A DNA stretch of 64,000 nucleotides from Bacteroidia bacterium (GCA_009930305.1 RZYM01000004.1:62001-126000), one strand, 5' to 3'; positions 45,818 through 54,327 are shown, numbered from the stretch's first letter. The notes: generated by a model from the sequence alone, not told the origin. Numbers and translations: made by a program.

Positions 45818-47566
45818 ATGGAAAACAATTTACTATTGGATGTTCGTAAGAAAGCTGAGGTATGGCTTAACGGAGATTACGATCAAGACACAAAAAATCA
45901 AATAAAAGCTTTACTTGATAACGAAGACACTACCGATTTGATAGAATCTTTTTATAAAGATTTAGAATTCGGAACAGGTGGTTTACGCGGTATTATGGGT
46001 GTCGGTACAAATCGAATGAATATTTATACCGTAGGAGCAGCTACTCAAGGCTTGGCAAATTTCTTAAAAAAAGAATTTGGTAAAACAAAACAAATTAAAG
46101 TTGTTGTAGGTTATGATTGTAGAAACAATAGCCGCTTGTTTGCTGAAACAACAGCCAATATTTTTTCTGCAAATGGAATAAAAGTTTATTTGTTTGAGAA
46201 TCTACGTCCAACTCCCGAAATTTCATTTGCTATTCGCGAATTAGGCTGCCAAAGTGGTGTAGTAGTAACAGCAAGTCATAATCCAAAAGAGTATAATGGA
46301 TACAAGGCTTATTGGGAAGATGGTGCGCAAGTAATTCCTCCATACGACACAGGCATCATTTCTGAGGTAAATAAAATCAAACATATAGAGAATATCCATT
46401 TTGAGGGTAATCCTGAATTGATAGAAATTATAGGTGAGAATATCGACAATCTATTTTTAGATAAAATCAAAAAATTGTCTTTGTCACCTGACTCCATATC
46501 TCGTAATAAAGATATGAAGATTGTATATACTCCAATACACGGAACCGGTATAACATTGATACCTAAGGCATTGAAAATGTATGGATTTACCAATATTATT
46601 GATGTACCTGAGCAAAATGTAATAAGTGGAGATTTTCCAACAGTTAAATCTCCAAATCCGGAAGAACCTGCAGCTTTAAAATTGGCTGTAGATAAGGCTA
46701 GTTCTGTTGATGCAGATATAGTTATGGCTTCAGACCCAGATGCAGACCGTATGGGTATAGCTGTAAAGAATGATAAGGGCGAATGGATTTTAGTTAATGG
46801 TAATCAAACAGCACAAATGCTAGTTTATTACTTGATTCGTCGTTATAAAGAATTAGGACGTTTAAAGGGTAAAGAATATATTGTTAAAACAATAGTAACC
46901 ACAGAGCAAATAGCTGAGATTGCTAAACGCTATAAAGTTCCTTATTTTGATTGCTATACAGGTTTCAAATGGATTGCTGCGATTATTCGTGAGCAGGAAG
47001 GGAAAAAACAATACATAGGTGGTGGAGAAGAAAGCTACGGATTCTTGGTTGAAGACTTTGTTCGTGATAAAGATGCAGTGTCATCTTGTGTTATTATGGC
47101 AGAAATTGCAGCCTGGGCAAAAGATAATGGCAAAACAGTTTACGAGCTATTACAAGATATTTATTTGGAATTTGGATTCTCTAAAGAAAAAGGAATATCT
47201 GTAGTTAAAAAAGGGAAATCGGGTGCCGAAGAAATCAAGAAGATGATGACTCAATTTCGTAGTTGTCCTCCTAAAGAAATAGCAGGTTCTAAGGTTACAA
47301 TTATTAAAGACTATAATGCATTGCGCATGATAGATTTAGCTGCCGGAGCAACAACTAATATGGAAATGCCTGAAACTGCAAATGTATTGCAATACTTTAC
47401 AGAAGATGGTACTAAAATATCTGTCAGACCTTCAGGAACAGAACCGAAAATCAAATTTTACGTAGAAGTTAGACTTCCATTGAAATCGCGCGAAGAATTT
47501 GATGCTGTTGATGCTGCTGCAGAAGAAAAAATTTTGGCAGTTAAGAAATCCCTGCATTTAGATTAA
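45818..47566 (+). CDS. Phosphoglucomutase/phosphomannomutase family protein
   Basis: Alpha-D-phosphohexomutase that interconverts sugar 1- and 6-phosphates. Four active-site loops are seen: VVVTASHNPKEYNGYKAYW (phosphoserine), ASDPDADRMGIAV (Mg2+), GGGEESYGFL (sugar specificity) and RPSGTEPKIKFYVE (phosphate). The 582 residues fit the PgcA-like long group with N-terminal extension. Sugar preference (glucose or mannose) cannot be settled. It is a single-gene unit with a promoter at 45766-45796 and a terminator at 47585-47620, divergent from the ilv operon. Confidence 0.93.
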   Translation: MENNLLLDVRKKAEVWLNGDYDQDTKNQIKALLDNEDTTDLIESFYKDLEFGTGGLRGIMGVGTNRMNIYTVGAATQGLANFLKKEFGKTKQIKVVVGYDCRNNSRLFAETTANIFSANGIKVYLFENLRPTPEISFAIRELGCQSGVVVTASHNPKEYNGYKAYWEDGAQVIPPYDTGIISEVNKIKHIENIHFEGNPELIEIIGENIDNLFLDKIKKLSLSPDSISRNKDMKIVYTPIHGTGITLIPKALKMYGFTNIIDVPEQNVISGDFPTVKSPNPEEPAALKLAVDKASSVDADIVMASDPDADRMGIAVKNDKGEWILVNGNQTAQMLVYYLIRRYKELGRLKGKEYIVKTIVTTEQIAEIAKRYKVPYFDCYTGFKWIAAIIREQEGKKQYIGGGEESYGFLVEDFVRDKDAVSSCVIMAEIAAWAKDNGKTVYELLQDIYLEFGFSKEKGISVVKKGKSGAEEIKKMMTQFRSCPPKEIAGSKVTIIKDYNALRMIDLAAGATTNMEMPETANVLQYFTEDGTKISVRPSGTEPKIKFYVEVRLPLKSREEFDAVDAAAEEKILAVKKSLHLD

Positions 47567-47584
47567 TACAGTAAAATAAATAAA

Positions 47585-47626
47585 AGAATAGGCATACATC
47601 ACATGATGTATGCCTATTCTTTTTTG
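47585..47626. terminator. Bidirectional terminator between phosphohexomutase and corA
   Basis: A perfect inverted repeat with 17-bp arms (AGAATAGGCATACATCA) and a 2-bp centre, followed by TTTTTTG on the plus strand and by a T-rich stretch on the minus strand. Confidence 0.9.
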
Positions 47627-47639
47627 TGCATAATTTGTA

Positions 47640-48572
47640 TTAGAACCAGCGTTTCTTAATAAAGAATCCGGTAGTGAAGGCAGTTATTAATATTGATGTT
47701 AAAATAACAATCAAGAATGTCCAATTAAAAATTGTAGTTCCTGATTCTAAGTTCATACCAAAATAACTTGCTATCAATGTAGGCATCATTAATACAATAG
47801 ATATTGTCGTTAAACGTTTCATAACAACATTCAAATTATTTGATATGACTGATGCGTAGGCATCCATCATTCCACTTAGAATGTCGCTATATATATTTGT
47901 CATTTCCAAAGCCTGTTTTGATTCAATTTCAACGTCCTCAACAAGTTCCGGATCGTATAAATCTTTTGTATTACGTAAATTTTTAAGCCTATGAGTCAGT
48001 ATTTCGTTTCCACGAAGCGAAGTCGTGAAAAAAACAAGGCATTTCTCTAATTTTAGCAAGGTTTGTAAATCTTCATTCCGAATAGAATTTTCGAGTTGCT
48101 TTTCTGCAATTTTTGTACGATTGTTAATTTGTTTCAAGTACTTCAAAAACCATATACTTGATGACAAAAGCAGACGAAATACAAAGTTTAAATTATCTGT
48201 TCGTTCAATATTTTTGCGTTTGGTATATTGTATAAAGTCAGTTATAAGATCTGTTTGATAGAAACACACAGATACAAATACATCGTCCTTAAAAATTATA
48301 CCTAGAGGCACCGTAGTAAATGGAACAGAGTTAAAATCTTCTGTTTCTTTACAAGGTATACGCATTAAAATAAAACACCAGCCATCTTCAACTTCGATAC
48401 GAGGTCTTTCGTCCATATCTTCAATATCTTCGTAAAAAGCAGAAGGTACGTGCAATTCATTTATAATGTAATCAGCATCGCTTTGAGTAGGTTTTACAAT
48501 ATTAACCCAGCAGTTGGGTTCCCATTGTTGGCAGGGAACAAGTCCGTTCCCGTTTTTCAAAAAGGTTCTCAT
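47640..48572 (-). CDS. corA: CorA-family magnesium/cobalt transporter
   Basis: Pentameric inner-membrane Mg2+ channel. The long N-terminal cytoplasmic funnel (about 1-245) precedes two C-terminal helices; the first ends with the signature YFGMN (GMN) and the second is LIVILTSILITAFTTGFFI. The 310-residue length fits. The ATG giving MRTFLKNGNG is chosen because GGAGG (48580-48584) lies 7 nt upstream, a rare strong Shine-Dalgarno in this phylum; the ORF-track start 13 codons earlier lies inside a hairpin loop. The leader between promoter and start is about 105 nt and highly structured, pointing to post-transcriptional control. Confidence 0.92.
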   Translation of the reverse strand: MRTFLKNGNGLVPCQQWEPNCWVNIVKPTQSDADYIINELHVPSAFYEDIEDMDERPRIEVEDGWCFILMRIPCKETEDFNSVPFTTVPLGIIFKDDVFVSVCFYQTDLITDFIQYTKRKNIERTDNLNFVFRLLLSSSIWFLKYLKQINNRTKIAEKQLENSIRNEDLQTLLKLEKCLVFFTTSLRGNEILTHRLKNLRNTKDLYDPELVEDVEIESKQALEMTNIYSDILSGMMDAYASVISNNLNVVMKRLTTISIVLMMPTLIASYFGMNLESGTTIFNWTFLIVILTSILITAFTTGFFIKKRWF

Positions 48573-48573
48573 T

Positions 48574-48691
48574 GGTTTTCCTCCAAATGTTAAAAGAATG
48601 GAGGAGACCAAATCCCTCCATTCTAAATGATTGTTTGTTCCGGATGATAATCGTCCATGTTTATTTTAGAATGGTTACGGCTGCAAATGTA
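48574..48691 (-). promoter_or_regulatory. Structured corA leader: promoter, upstream ORF, bistable hairpin, Shine-Dalgarno
   Basis: Minus-strand order: -7 box TACATTTG (48691-48684); uORF (48658-48623); arm 1 AGAATGGAGG (48624-48615); loop; arm 2 CCTCCATTCT (48604-48595); then TGGAGGA (48585-48579) containing the corA Shine-Dalgarno. Arm 2 is perfectly complementary to arm 1 (10 bp) and its part TCCTCCA is perfectly complementary to TGGAGGA (7 bp). The two pairings exclude each other. A run UUCUUUU after arm 2 leaves open that the first hairpin also ends transcription. A candidate riboregulator for Mg2+ supply. Confidence 0.7.
48623..48658 (-). CDS. corA upstream ORF, leader peptide MDDYHPEQTII
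   Basis: An 11-codon ORF ATG...TAG on the minus strand between the corA promoter and its first hairpin. The TAG shares two bases with the 5' arm of that hairpin, so a ribosome finishing the uORF would cover the arm. The peptide starts with two Asp and holds a Pro-Glu pair. Runs of acidic residues and prolines near the N-terminus destabilise translating ribosomes at low Mg2+ in E. coli, where the mgtA leader peptide MgtL uses this effect. A similar role here is inference. Confidence 0.5.
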   Translation of the reverse strand: MDDYHPEQTII

Positions 48692-48847
48692 GCGATAAAT
48701 TTTGGAATGTGAAATATGCAACAAATAAACAATTCAATTAATTCAGCATTTTTTTTTCTATGTGTGTAACCAAGCCCGAAATAAAATTGTTGTATGTACA
48801 ATTGCTGTTAAATAGTATTTTTGTTTTGTTGCTATTGATATAAACAT

Positions 48848-48892
48848 AATTAAAGGGTACAAATTACATAATGCAATTTGTACCCTTTAATT
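48848..48892 (-). terminator. Intrinsic terminator of ddh
   Basis: A perfect 18-bp stem (AATTAAAGGGTACAAATT) with a 9-nt loop, 18 bp after the ddh stop on the minus strand. The other strand also carries A/T flanks. Confidence 0.85.
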
Positions 48893-48909
48893 TATTAGTT
48901 TAGAGTTGA

Positions 48910-49812
48910 TTAAACCAAACTCTTTATTAAAGTTTCCCTATCTCCGCTAAGTAAATCCATAGGAGCTATTTCGGGTAGAGCATAAGCTCCTGGTTTCTGT
49001 TTTACAACGGCACGTGCACATGATACTAAGATTTGTGCTGTAAGTGCAGGATTATTAATGCTCATAGAAAAACTCATGCGTTGGTTCTGTGTCATACCTG
49101 AAACGCCTTTGCGTTCTAAAAATACACCATGTCCCATATCTTTTATTCTATCAACACTTTCTACTTCCATTACGTGTGTCTCGTCGTGTGCGAAGTATGA
49201 ATCTGCCTTAATTTCAGCTGTTACGTCTGCAAGTGATGCCCCTTTTTCCAATTCTACATAAACCATACGGCGATGTATGCCTGTACCTAAAGGAATAGTC
49301 ATTGATAAAGCATTCTTTACTCCAACTTTTGAATTAGCTACAACAGAATGTCCCATACTCATACCAGGTCCGAAGTTGGTATATGTAATACCCTTGGGAA
49401 CCATTGCTTGAAATAATGTGCGGATAACAGAGTCTGTACCCGGATCCCATCCTGCAGATATGATAGATGCTACTCCATTGGCTTTTGCAACTTCATCTAA
49501 CTGTTGGTGTAGGTTCCATAATTCGCCATGTATATCGTAGCTGTCAACTGTGCAGATACCTTTTTTAAGAATTGATACTGCAATTTCAGGTACGCTACGG
49601 GTCGGTCCGCATAATATGGCTACATCAACTTTTTCAAGTTCGTCAATATTTGAAACTACCTTTATCCCGGCTAAACCGGAAGTATTGTTTGACAATGATG
49701 AGGCTCTGCGAACTACTCCGCATAATTCTATATCAGGTGCTGCCAAAGCTGCTTCTACAGAAAATTTTCCAATATTTCCGTATCCTATAATGGCAACTTT
49801 AATTTTTTTCAT
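48910..49812 (-). CDS. ddh: meso-Diaminopimelate D-dehydrogenase
   Basis: NADPH-dependent enzyme that directly aminates tetrahydrodipicolinate to meso-diaminopimelate, the short route to lysine and peptidoglycan cross-links. It has IKVAIIGYGNIGKFSVEAAL (NADP-binding) at the N-terminus, then VAILCGPTRSVPEIAVSIL, SAGWDPGTDSVIRTLFQA and GPGMSMGHSVVA. The 300-residue length is close to the usual 325. It is in line with gdhA and the nfnAB pair, all NADPH/ammonia enzymes, 17 bp after nfnB. Confidence 0.95.
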   Translation of the reverse strand: MKKIKVAIIGYGNIGKFSVEAALAAPDIELCGVVRRASSLSNNTSGLAGIKVVSNIDELEKVDVAILCGPTRSVPEIAVSILKKGICTVDSYDIHGELWNLHQQLDEVAKANGVASIISAGWDPGTDSVIRTLFQAMVPKGITYTNFGPGMSMGHSVVANSKVGVKNALSMTIPLGTGIHRRMVYVELEKGASLADVTAEIKADSYFAHDETHVMEVESVDRIKDMGHGVFLERKGVSGMTQNQRMSFSMSINNPALTAQILVSCARAVVKQKPGAYALPEIAPMDLLSGDRETLIKSLV

Positions 49813-49829
49813 ATTAAAAATTTTAAATA

Positions 49830-51281
49830 TTATTTCTTTTTAAGGAATTCATCCATAGATGCAGCTGCTTTACGTCCATCGCCCATTGCTAGGATCACAG
49901 TAGCACCGCCACGAACTATATCACCGCCTGCAAATATCATGGGTATTGCACTTTGTAAATTGTCATTTACAATAATAGTGCCTTTCTTAGATACTTCTAA
50001 GCCTGGTATTGAATTTGGAATAAGTGGGTTAGGTGATACACCGACACTAACAATTACGGTATCAACATCAATAAGTTCTGTTGCACCTTCAATTGCTACA
50101 GGTTTACGACGCCCTGATGCATCAGCTTCGCCTAATTCCATTTTTTGCAAAAGCATTTGTTTAACACGCCCTTTTTCATCTCCGTAATATTCGATAGGGT
50201 TGTGAAGTGTTCTAAACTCTATACCTTCTTCTTTTGCATGTTTTACTTCTTCTATACGTGCAGGCATTTCTTCTTCGCTACGACGATATACTATCATTGC
50301 CAATTCAGCGCCCAAACGTTTTGCTGTACGAACAGAATCCATGGCGGTATTACCACCACCAATAACTGCTACACGTTTACCTTTTAACATAGGAGTGTCA
50401 AATTGATCTTTTGCAGCTCCCATAAGGTTAATACGTGTTAAGTATTCGTTTGATGACATGATGCCTATAAGGTTTTCACCCTTAATACCCATAAAATTAG
50501 GTAGACCGGCTCCACTTGCAACAAATAATCCTTTGAATCCTTGTTCTTTTAAATCTTCAAAAGAAATGGTTTTACCAACGATGCAATCTTTGATAAATTT
50601 AACGCCCATTTTTTCTAGATTTCCTATTTCAACATCAACAATAAAATTGGGCAAACGGAATTCAGGAATACCATATTTTAATACACCACCTATTTCGTGT
50701 AATGCTTCAAATACGGTTACATCATATCCTTTTTTTGCCATATCTCCAGCGAATGATAATCCTGAAGGGCCAGAACCTACAACACCTATTTTAATGCCAT
50801 TTGGGGTAGCAATTTCCGGTATTGAAATAGATCCGCTTTCGCGTTCGTAGTCAGCTGCAAAACGTTCCAAATAGCCAATAGCAACAGCTTTTTTGCCCAT
50901 TTTTAAATGAATACATTGGCTTTCGCATTGTCTTTCTTGTGGGCAAACACGACCGCAAACCGCAGGAAGTGCAGATGTCATTTTTAAAACCTGTGCAGCC
51001 TCTAAAAATGCGCCACGTTCAATATTTTTGATAAATGACGGAATATTGATGCTTACAGGACAACCTGTAACACAACTTGGATTAGGACAATCTAAGCAGC
51101 GTTTTGCTTCAAGTAATGCTTGGTCTTTGTTTAGTCCTTGGTTTACTTCCTCATAATTATGACTACGGTATTCACCATCTAATTCGTTCATCTTGACACG
51201 GGTAATCTCCGTACGTTCTTTGTTTTTCATTGCTTTACGCAATTCTTCACGCCAAGCAGCGCTTCTATCTGTTAGTTCCAT
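49830..51281 (-). CDS. NADPH-dependent glutamate synthase small-chain-like / NfnB flavoprotein
   Basis: A 483-residue GltD-like flavoprotein. N-terminal cysteines in RCLDCPNPSCVTGCPV and CGRVCPQERQCESQC bind two [4Fe-4S] clusters. FAD-binding GVVGSGPSGLSFAGDMAKKGYDVTVFEA and NADPH-binding VAVIGGGNTAMDSVRTAKRLG follow. Alone it resembles glutamate synthase small subunit, but no large subunit is present. Its neighbour is a PyrK-like flavin/[2Fe-2S] protein, so the pair is more likely NfnAB, an electron-bifurcating NADH/ferredoxin:NADP oxidoreductase, or the related SudAB sulfide dehydrogenase. The start giving MELTDRSAAW avoids overlap with nfnA. Confidence 0.85.
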   Translation of the reverse strand: MELTDRSAAWREELRKAMKNKERTEITRVKMNELDGEYRSHNYEEVNQGLNKDQALLEAKRCLDCPNPSCVTGCPVSINIPSFIKNIERGAFLEAAQVLKMTSALPAVCGRVCPQERQCESQCIHLKMGKKAVAIGYLERFAADYERESGSISIPEIATPNGIKIGVVGSGPSGLSFAGDMAKKGYDVTVFEALHEIGGVLKYGIPEFRLPNFIVDVEIGNLEKMGVKFIKDCIVGKTISFEDLKEQGFKGLFVASGAGLPNFMGIKGENLIGIMSSNEYLTRINLMGAAKDQFDTPMLKGKRVAVIGGGNTAMDSVRTAKRLGAELAMIVYRRSEEEMPARIEEVKHAKEEGIEFRTLHNPIEYYGDEKGRVKQMLLQKMELGEADASGRRKPVAIEGATELIDVDTVIVSVGVSPNPLIPNSIPGLEVSKKGTIIVNDNLQSAIPMIFAGGDIVRGGATVILAMGDGRKAAASMDEFLKKK

Positions 51282-51297
51282 ACTTACATTCTCCGTG

Positions 51298-52122
51298 TTA
51301 TAATTGTTCTTTATATTTAGCAAAAGCTGCTTGTTCTTGTTCGCGATAAGCTCCCAAACGCATCATCATTTCGTCGAAGTTAACTTGGTGAGCATCAAAT
51401 TCAGGTCCGTCAATACATACAAATTTTGTTTCTCCTCCAATGCTTACACGGCATGCACCACACATTCCCGTACCATCAACCATAATTGTATTTAACGAAG
51501 CAACTGTTGGTACATTATATTTTTTAGTTAGAAGAGATACGAATTTCATCATGATAGCAGGACCTATAGTTACGCACAAATCAACTTTTTCGCGGTTAAT
51601 TACATTCTCGATGCCGTTAGTAACAAGTCCTTTTGTTCCATAAGAACCATCATCTGTCATAATAATTATTTCGTCAGCATATTGACGCATTTGTTCTTCC
51701 AGGATTATTAAATCTTTAGTTCTTGCAGCAAGTACTACAATTACTTTGTTGCCTGCTTTTTTCAAAGCTTCAACAATAGGCAACATTGGAGCAGTCCCAA
51801 CACCACCGCATGCGCAAACAACAGTACCGAATTTGTCAATGTGTGTTGCTTTCCCAAGTGGGCCGACAACATCTTCAATATAGTCGCCTGCATTTAGCGA
51901 GCAAAGTTTTGTTGATGAAACTCCGATTTTTTGTACAACCAATGTAATTGTGCCTTTTTCAATATCAGATCCTGCAATTGTCAAAGGAATTCTTTCTCCG
52001 TCTTTGTCAATACGAACAATAACAAAATGTCCTGCTCGGCGGGCTTTGGCTATAAGCGGAGCCTCAATGTCTAAGCTAACCACATTTTCAGAAAAGTTCT
52101 TTTTTGATATAATCTTATTCAT
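51298..52122 (-). CDS. PyrK/NfnA-like FAD and [2Fe-2S] oxidoreductase subunit
   Basis: A 274-residue protein of the ferredoxin reductase type: an FAD-binding beta-barrel (IPLTIAGSDIEKGTITLVVQ), an NAD-binding domain (GTVVCACGGVGTAPMLPIVEAL), and C-terminal cysteines for a [2Fe-2S] cluster in DGTGMCGACRVSIGGETKFVCIDGPEFDAH. This is the small subunit of NfnAB or SudAB. The partner gene follows 16 bp downstream. The start giving MNKIISKKNFSENV was chosen, 13 codons inside the ORF-track start. The region upstream has tandem hairpins that could regulate the pair. Confidence 0.87.
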   Translation of the reverse strand: MNKIISKKNFSENVVSLDIEAPLIAKARRAGHFVIVRIDKDGERIPLTIAGSDIEKGTITLVVQKIGVSSTKLCSLNAGDYIEDVVGPLGKATHIDKFGTVVCACGGVGTAPMLPIVEALKKAGNKVIVVLAARTKDLIILEEQMRQYADEIIIMTDDGSYGTKGLVTNGIENVINREKVDLCVTIGPAIMMKFVSLLTKKYNVPTVASLNTIMVDGTGMCGACRVSIGGETKFVCIDGPEFDAHQVNFDEMMMRLGAYREQEQAAFAKYKEQL

Positions 52123-52169
52123 TATTTTTTTTTGAATTATAAGTTCTGGACTTTGTGTCATTTTTAAGC

Positions 52170-52240
52170 AAAAACATGTCCGAAACTATCAATTTATATA
52201 AACGGACATGGGCGGGTTAACCTAACCCGCCCGTTTATAT
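52170..52240 (-). terminator. Tandem, partly overlapping hairpins between gdhA and nfnA
   Basis: On the minus strand: GGGCGGGTTA / TAACCCGCCC (10-bp stem, 3-nt loop), then CATGTCCG / CGGACATG followed by TTTTTG, a terminator. A third pairing, ATATAAACG with CGTTTATAT, encloses the first hairpin and takes bases from the second. It therefore competes with the terminator stem, as in an attenuator. It may instead simply end gdhA transcription, in which case the nfnAB promoter lies within or just after it. Confidence 0.65.
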
Positions 52241-52268
52241 CCGTGCATTTAAAGGTTAATACCAGTGC

Positions 52269-53603
52269 TTAGATTATACCTTGAGCCATCATAGCTTTAG
52301 CAACTTTCATAAAGCCTGCGATATTTGCACCTTTAGCGTAGTTGATATATCCGTCAGGTTCAGTACCGTATTTAACACAGTTTGCGTGAATGTCAGCCAT
52401 GATACCTTTTAATTTGGAATCAACTTCTTCGCGAGACCAACTTAAACGTTCTGAGTTTTGACTCATTTCCAAACCTGATGTAGCAACACCACCTGCGTTT
52501 GCAGCCTTACCCGGAGCATATAATAATTTAGCTTTTTGGAATATATCTATAGCCTCAGGAGTTGTAGGCATGTTAGCACCTTCAGATACTGCAATAATTC
52601 CATTGTTAACGAGTTTTTGAGCATCTTCAGCGTTGATTTCGTTTTGTGTTGCTGATGGTAATGCAATATCAGCTTTCTCTCCCCAAGGGCGAGCGCCTTC
52701 TACATATTTGCAACCATACTTATCAGCATATTCTTTGATACGTCCGCGTTGAACGTCTTTCAAATCTTTTACGAATTCCAATTTTTCTTTTGTGATACCA
52801 TTAGGATCATATATATAACCATTAGAATCAGAAAGAGTCAAAGGAATTGCTCCTAATTCGATTAATTTTTCGCATGTGTATTGAGCAACGTTACCTGAAC
52901 CTGATACAAGACATTTTTTGCCTTTAAGTTCGATGTTACGTGTTTTCAACATACTTAACAAGAAGTATATGTTACCATAACCGGTTGCCTCAGGACGGAT
53001 TAATGAGCCACCGAATTCCAAACCTTTACCGGTAAATGTACCTGTAAACTCGTGTTGTAATTTGCGATACATACCGAACATAAAACCAACTTCACGACCA
53101 CCAACACCTATATCACCTGCAGGTATATCAGTATTAGGACCTATGTGGCGTGCTAATTCAAGCAAATAAGCTTGGCAAAAACGCATTACTTCGTTGTTAG
53201 ATTTACCTCTTGGTGAAAAATCCGAACCACCTTTTGCACCACCCATAGGCAATGTTGTAAGAGCGTTCTTAAATGTTTGTTCGAATGCAAGGAATTTTAA
53301 AATTGATAAATTAACTGAAGAGTGGAAACGAATGCCACCTTTATAAGGTCCGATAGCCATATTGTGTTGTACACGATATGCCATATTGGTTTGTACGTTA
53401 CCTTTATCATCAACCCATGATACTCGGAATGTAAAAATACGATCTGGAATACAGAGTCTCTCAATTAAATTAGCTTTCTCGAATTCAGGATGTTTGTTGT
53501 ACTCCTCTTCAATTGAATTTAAAACCTCACTTACAGCTTGAATGTATTCAGGTTCATTTGGAAACCTTTTTTTCAAGCCTTCTACTACATTTTGTGCATT
53601 CAT
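52269..53603 (-). CDS. gdhA: NADP-specific glutamate dehydrogenase
   Basis: Reductive amination of 2-oxoglutarate with NADPH, the main ammonia-assimilating step in many Bacteroidales. The active-site Lys motifs PYKGGIRFHSSVNLSILKFLAFEQ and LPMGGAKGGSDFSPRGK are visible, followed by the Rossmann NADP site KCLVSGSGNVAQYTCEKL. The 444-residue length is that of hexameric small GDH. The promoter is excellent: TTTG (53679-53682), 21 bp, TAACTTTG (53650-53657). The leader is about 40 nt. nfnAB, which makes NADPH, lies downstream. Confidence 0.97.
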   Translation of the reverse strand: MNAQNVVEGLKKRFPNEPEYIQAVSEVLNSIEEEYNKHPEFEKANLIERLCIPDRIFTFRVSWVDDKGNVQTNMAYRVQHNMAIGPYKGGIRFHSSVNLSILKFLAFEQTFKNALTTLPMGGAKGGSDFSPRGKSNNEVMRFCQAYLLELARHIGPNTDIPAGDIGVGGREVGFMFGMYRKLQHEFTGTFTGKGLEFGGSLIRPEATGYGNIYFLLSMLKTRNIELKGKKCLVSGSGNVAQYTCEKLIELGAIPLTLSDSNGYIYDPNGITKEKLEFVKDLKDVQRGRIKEYADKYGCKYVEGARPWGEKADIALPSATQNEINAEDAQKLVNNGIIAVSEGANMPTTPEAIDIFQKAKLLYAPGKAANAGGVATSGLEMSQNSERLSWSREEVDSKLKGIMADIHANCVKYGTEPDGYINYAKGANIAGFMKVAKAMMAQGII

Positions 53604-53649
53604 AATTATGTTGTTTATATAGATATAACTGTTACTTTATTTCGATGTG

Positions 53650-53682
53650 CAAAGTTAAACAAAAAAATAGTTGAAGCACAAA
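53650..53682 (-). promoter_or_regulatory. gdhA promoter
   Basis: TTTG (53679-53682), 21-bp spacer, TAACTTTG (53650-53657) on the minus strand, a near-ideal Bacteroidetes housekeeping promoter. Confidence 0.75.
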
Positions 53683-53821
53683 AGTCATAAGTAAAAATAG
53701 ATATTAAAAAATGACATAATGCAATTTGCTATATTTTTACTATAAAAAATGTAATATTGCAACTATTTATGTTTGTTTATTTATGATTTGATATTTTGGT
53801 AGTTTTAAAAGTACGATTGTT

Positions 53822-53923
53822 ATGAAAAAAATATCATTTATATGTTTATTGTGCGTAATTTTCTTAAATTTGTTGCTCAAAGCATTAGTCTTTAAATTTA
53901 TCTTTATATTATATTATGTTTAA
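53822..53923 (+). CDS. Possible small hydrophobic peptide (33 residues)
   Basis: An ATG-initiated ORF of 33 codons in the 310-bp gap after the gdhA promoter, almost entirely hydrophobic after MKKIS ([25 protein letters not shown]). It overlaps the start of the next gene by 8 bp in another frame. It could be a real membrane peptide, a leader for the downstream gene, or a chance ORF in AT-rich DNA. No convincing promoter was found. Confidence 0.25.
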   Translation: MKKISFICLLCVIFLNLLLKALVFKFIFILYYV

Positions 53924-54308
53924 AAATTGCGTTATTAGTACAAAAGCAAAAGTTATTAGCATAGTTTCTGCCATATTGCTGCTAATATTGGCAGGATTTA
54001 TCTATTTCAGATTTTATTTTGTATTTGGAGAAGGTGTAAAAGCGGGTGAACTAAATTATTGTACTTACAAAGGATATGTTTTTAAAACATACGAAGGGAA
54101 ATTGATTCAATCCGGTTTTAAAGCTCAATCAGTTGGAACCATACAATCATATGAATTCCCTTTTTCTGTAGAAAGTAAAACAGTGGCTGATTCTTTGATG
54201 CGCTGCAGTGGACGACATGTAGAACTTCACTATAAAGAGTATATTGCTCCGCTTCCTTGGCGAGGTGTTAATAAGTTTGTGGTAGATGATATAATTTCAG
54301 TAAAATAA
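53916..54308 (+). CDS. Small membrane-anchored protein of unknown function
   Basis: A 130-residue protein with a short basic N-terminus and one membrane segment ([19 protein letters not shown], about 13-31). A conserved-looking soluble domain follows ([24 protein letters not shown], then [16 protein letters not shown] and the C-terminal [13 protein letters not shown]). This resembles a Bacteroidetes family often mislabelled as 6-phosphogluconate dehydrogenase; there is no dehydrogenase motif. Function unknown. It is followed by a strong terminator. Confidence 0.65.
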   Translation: MFKNCVISTKAKVISIVSAILLLILAGFIYFRFYFVFGEGVKAGELNYCTYKGYVFKTYEGKLIQSGFKAQSVGTIQSYEFPFSVESKTVADSLMRCSGRHVELHYKEYIAPLPWRGVNKFVVDDIISVK

Positions 54309-54327
54309 AATTTTTGTTATACAGTAG

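Noticed and set aside
48595-48624. corA hairpin considered only as a terminator of an upstream gene
   Set aside because: It lies downstream of a -7 box and after a uORF, and ddh already has its own strong terminator at 48848-48892. An attenuator function is still possible and is noted in the feature.
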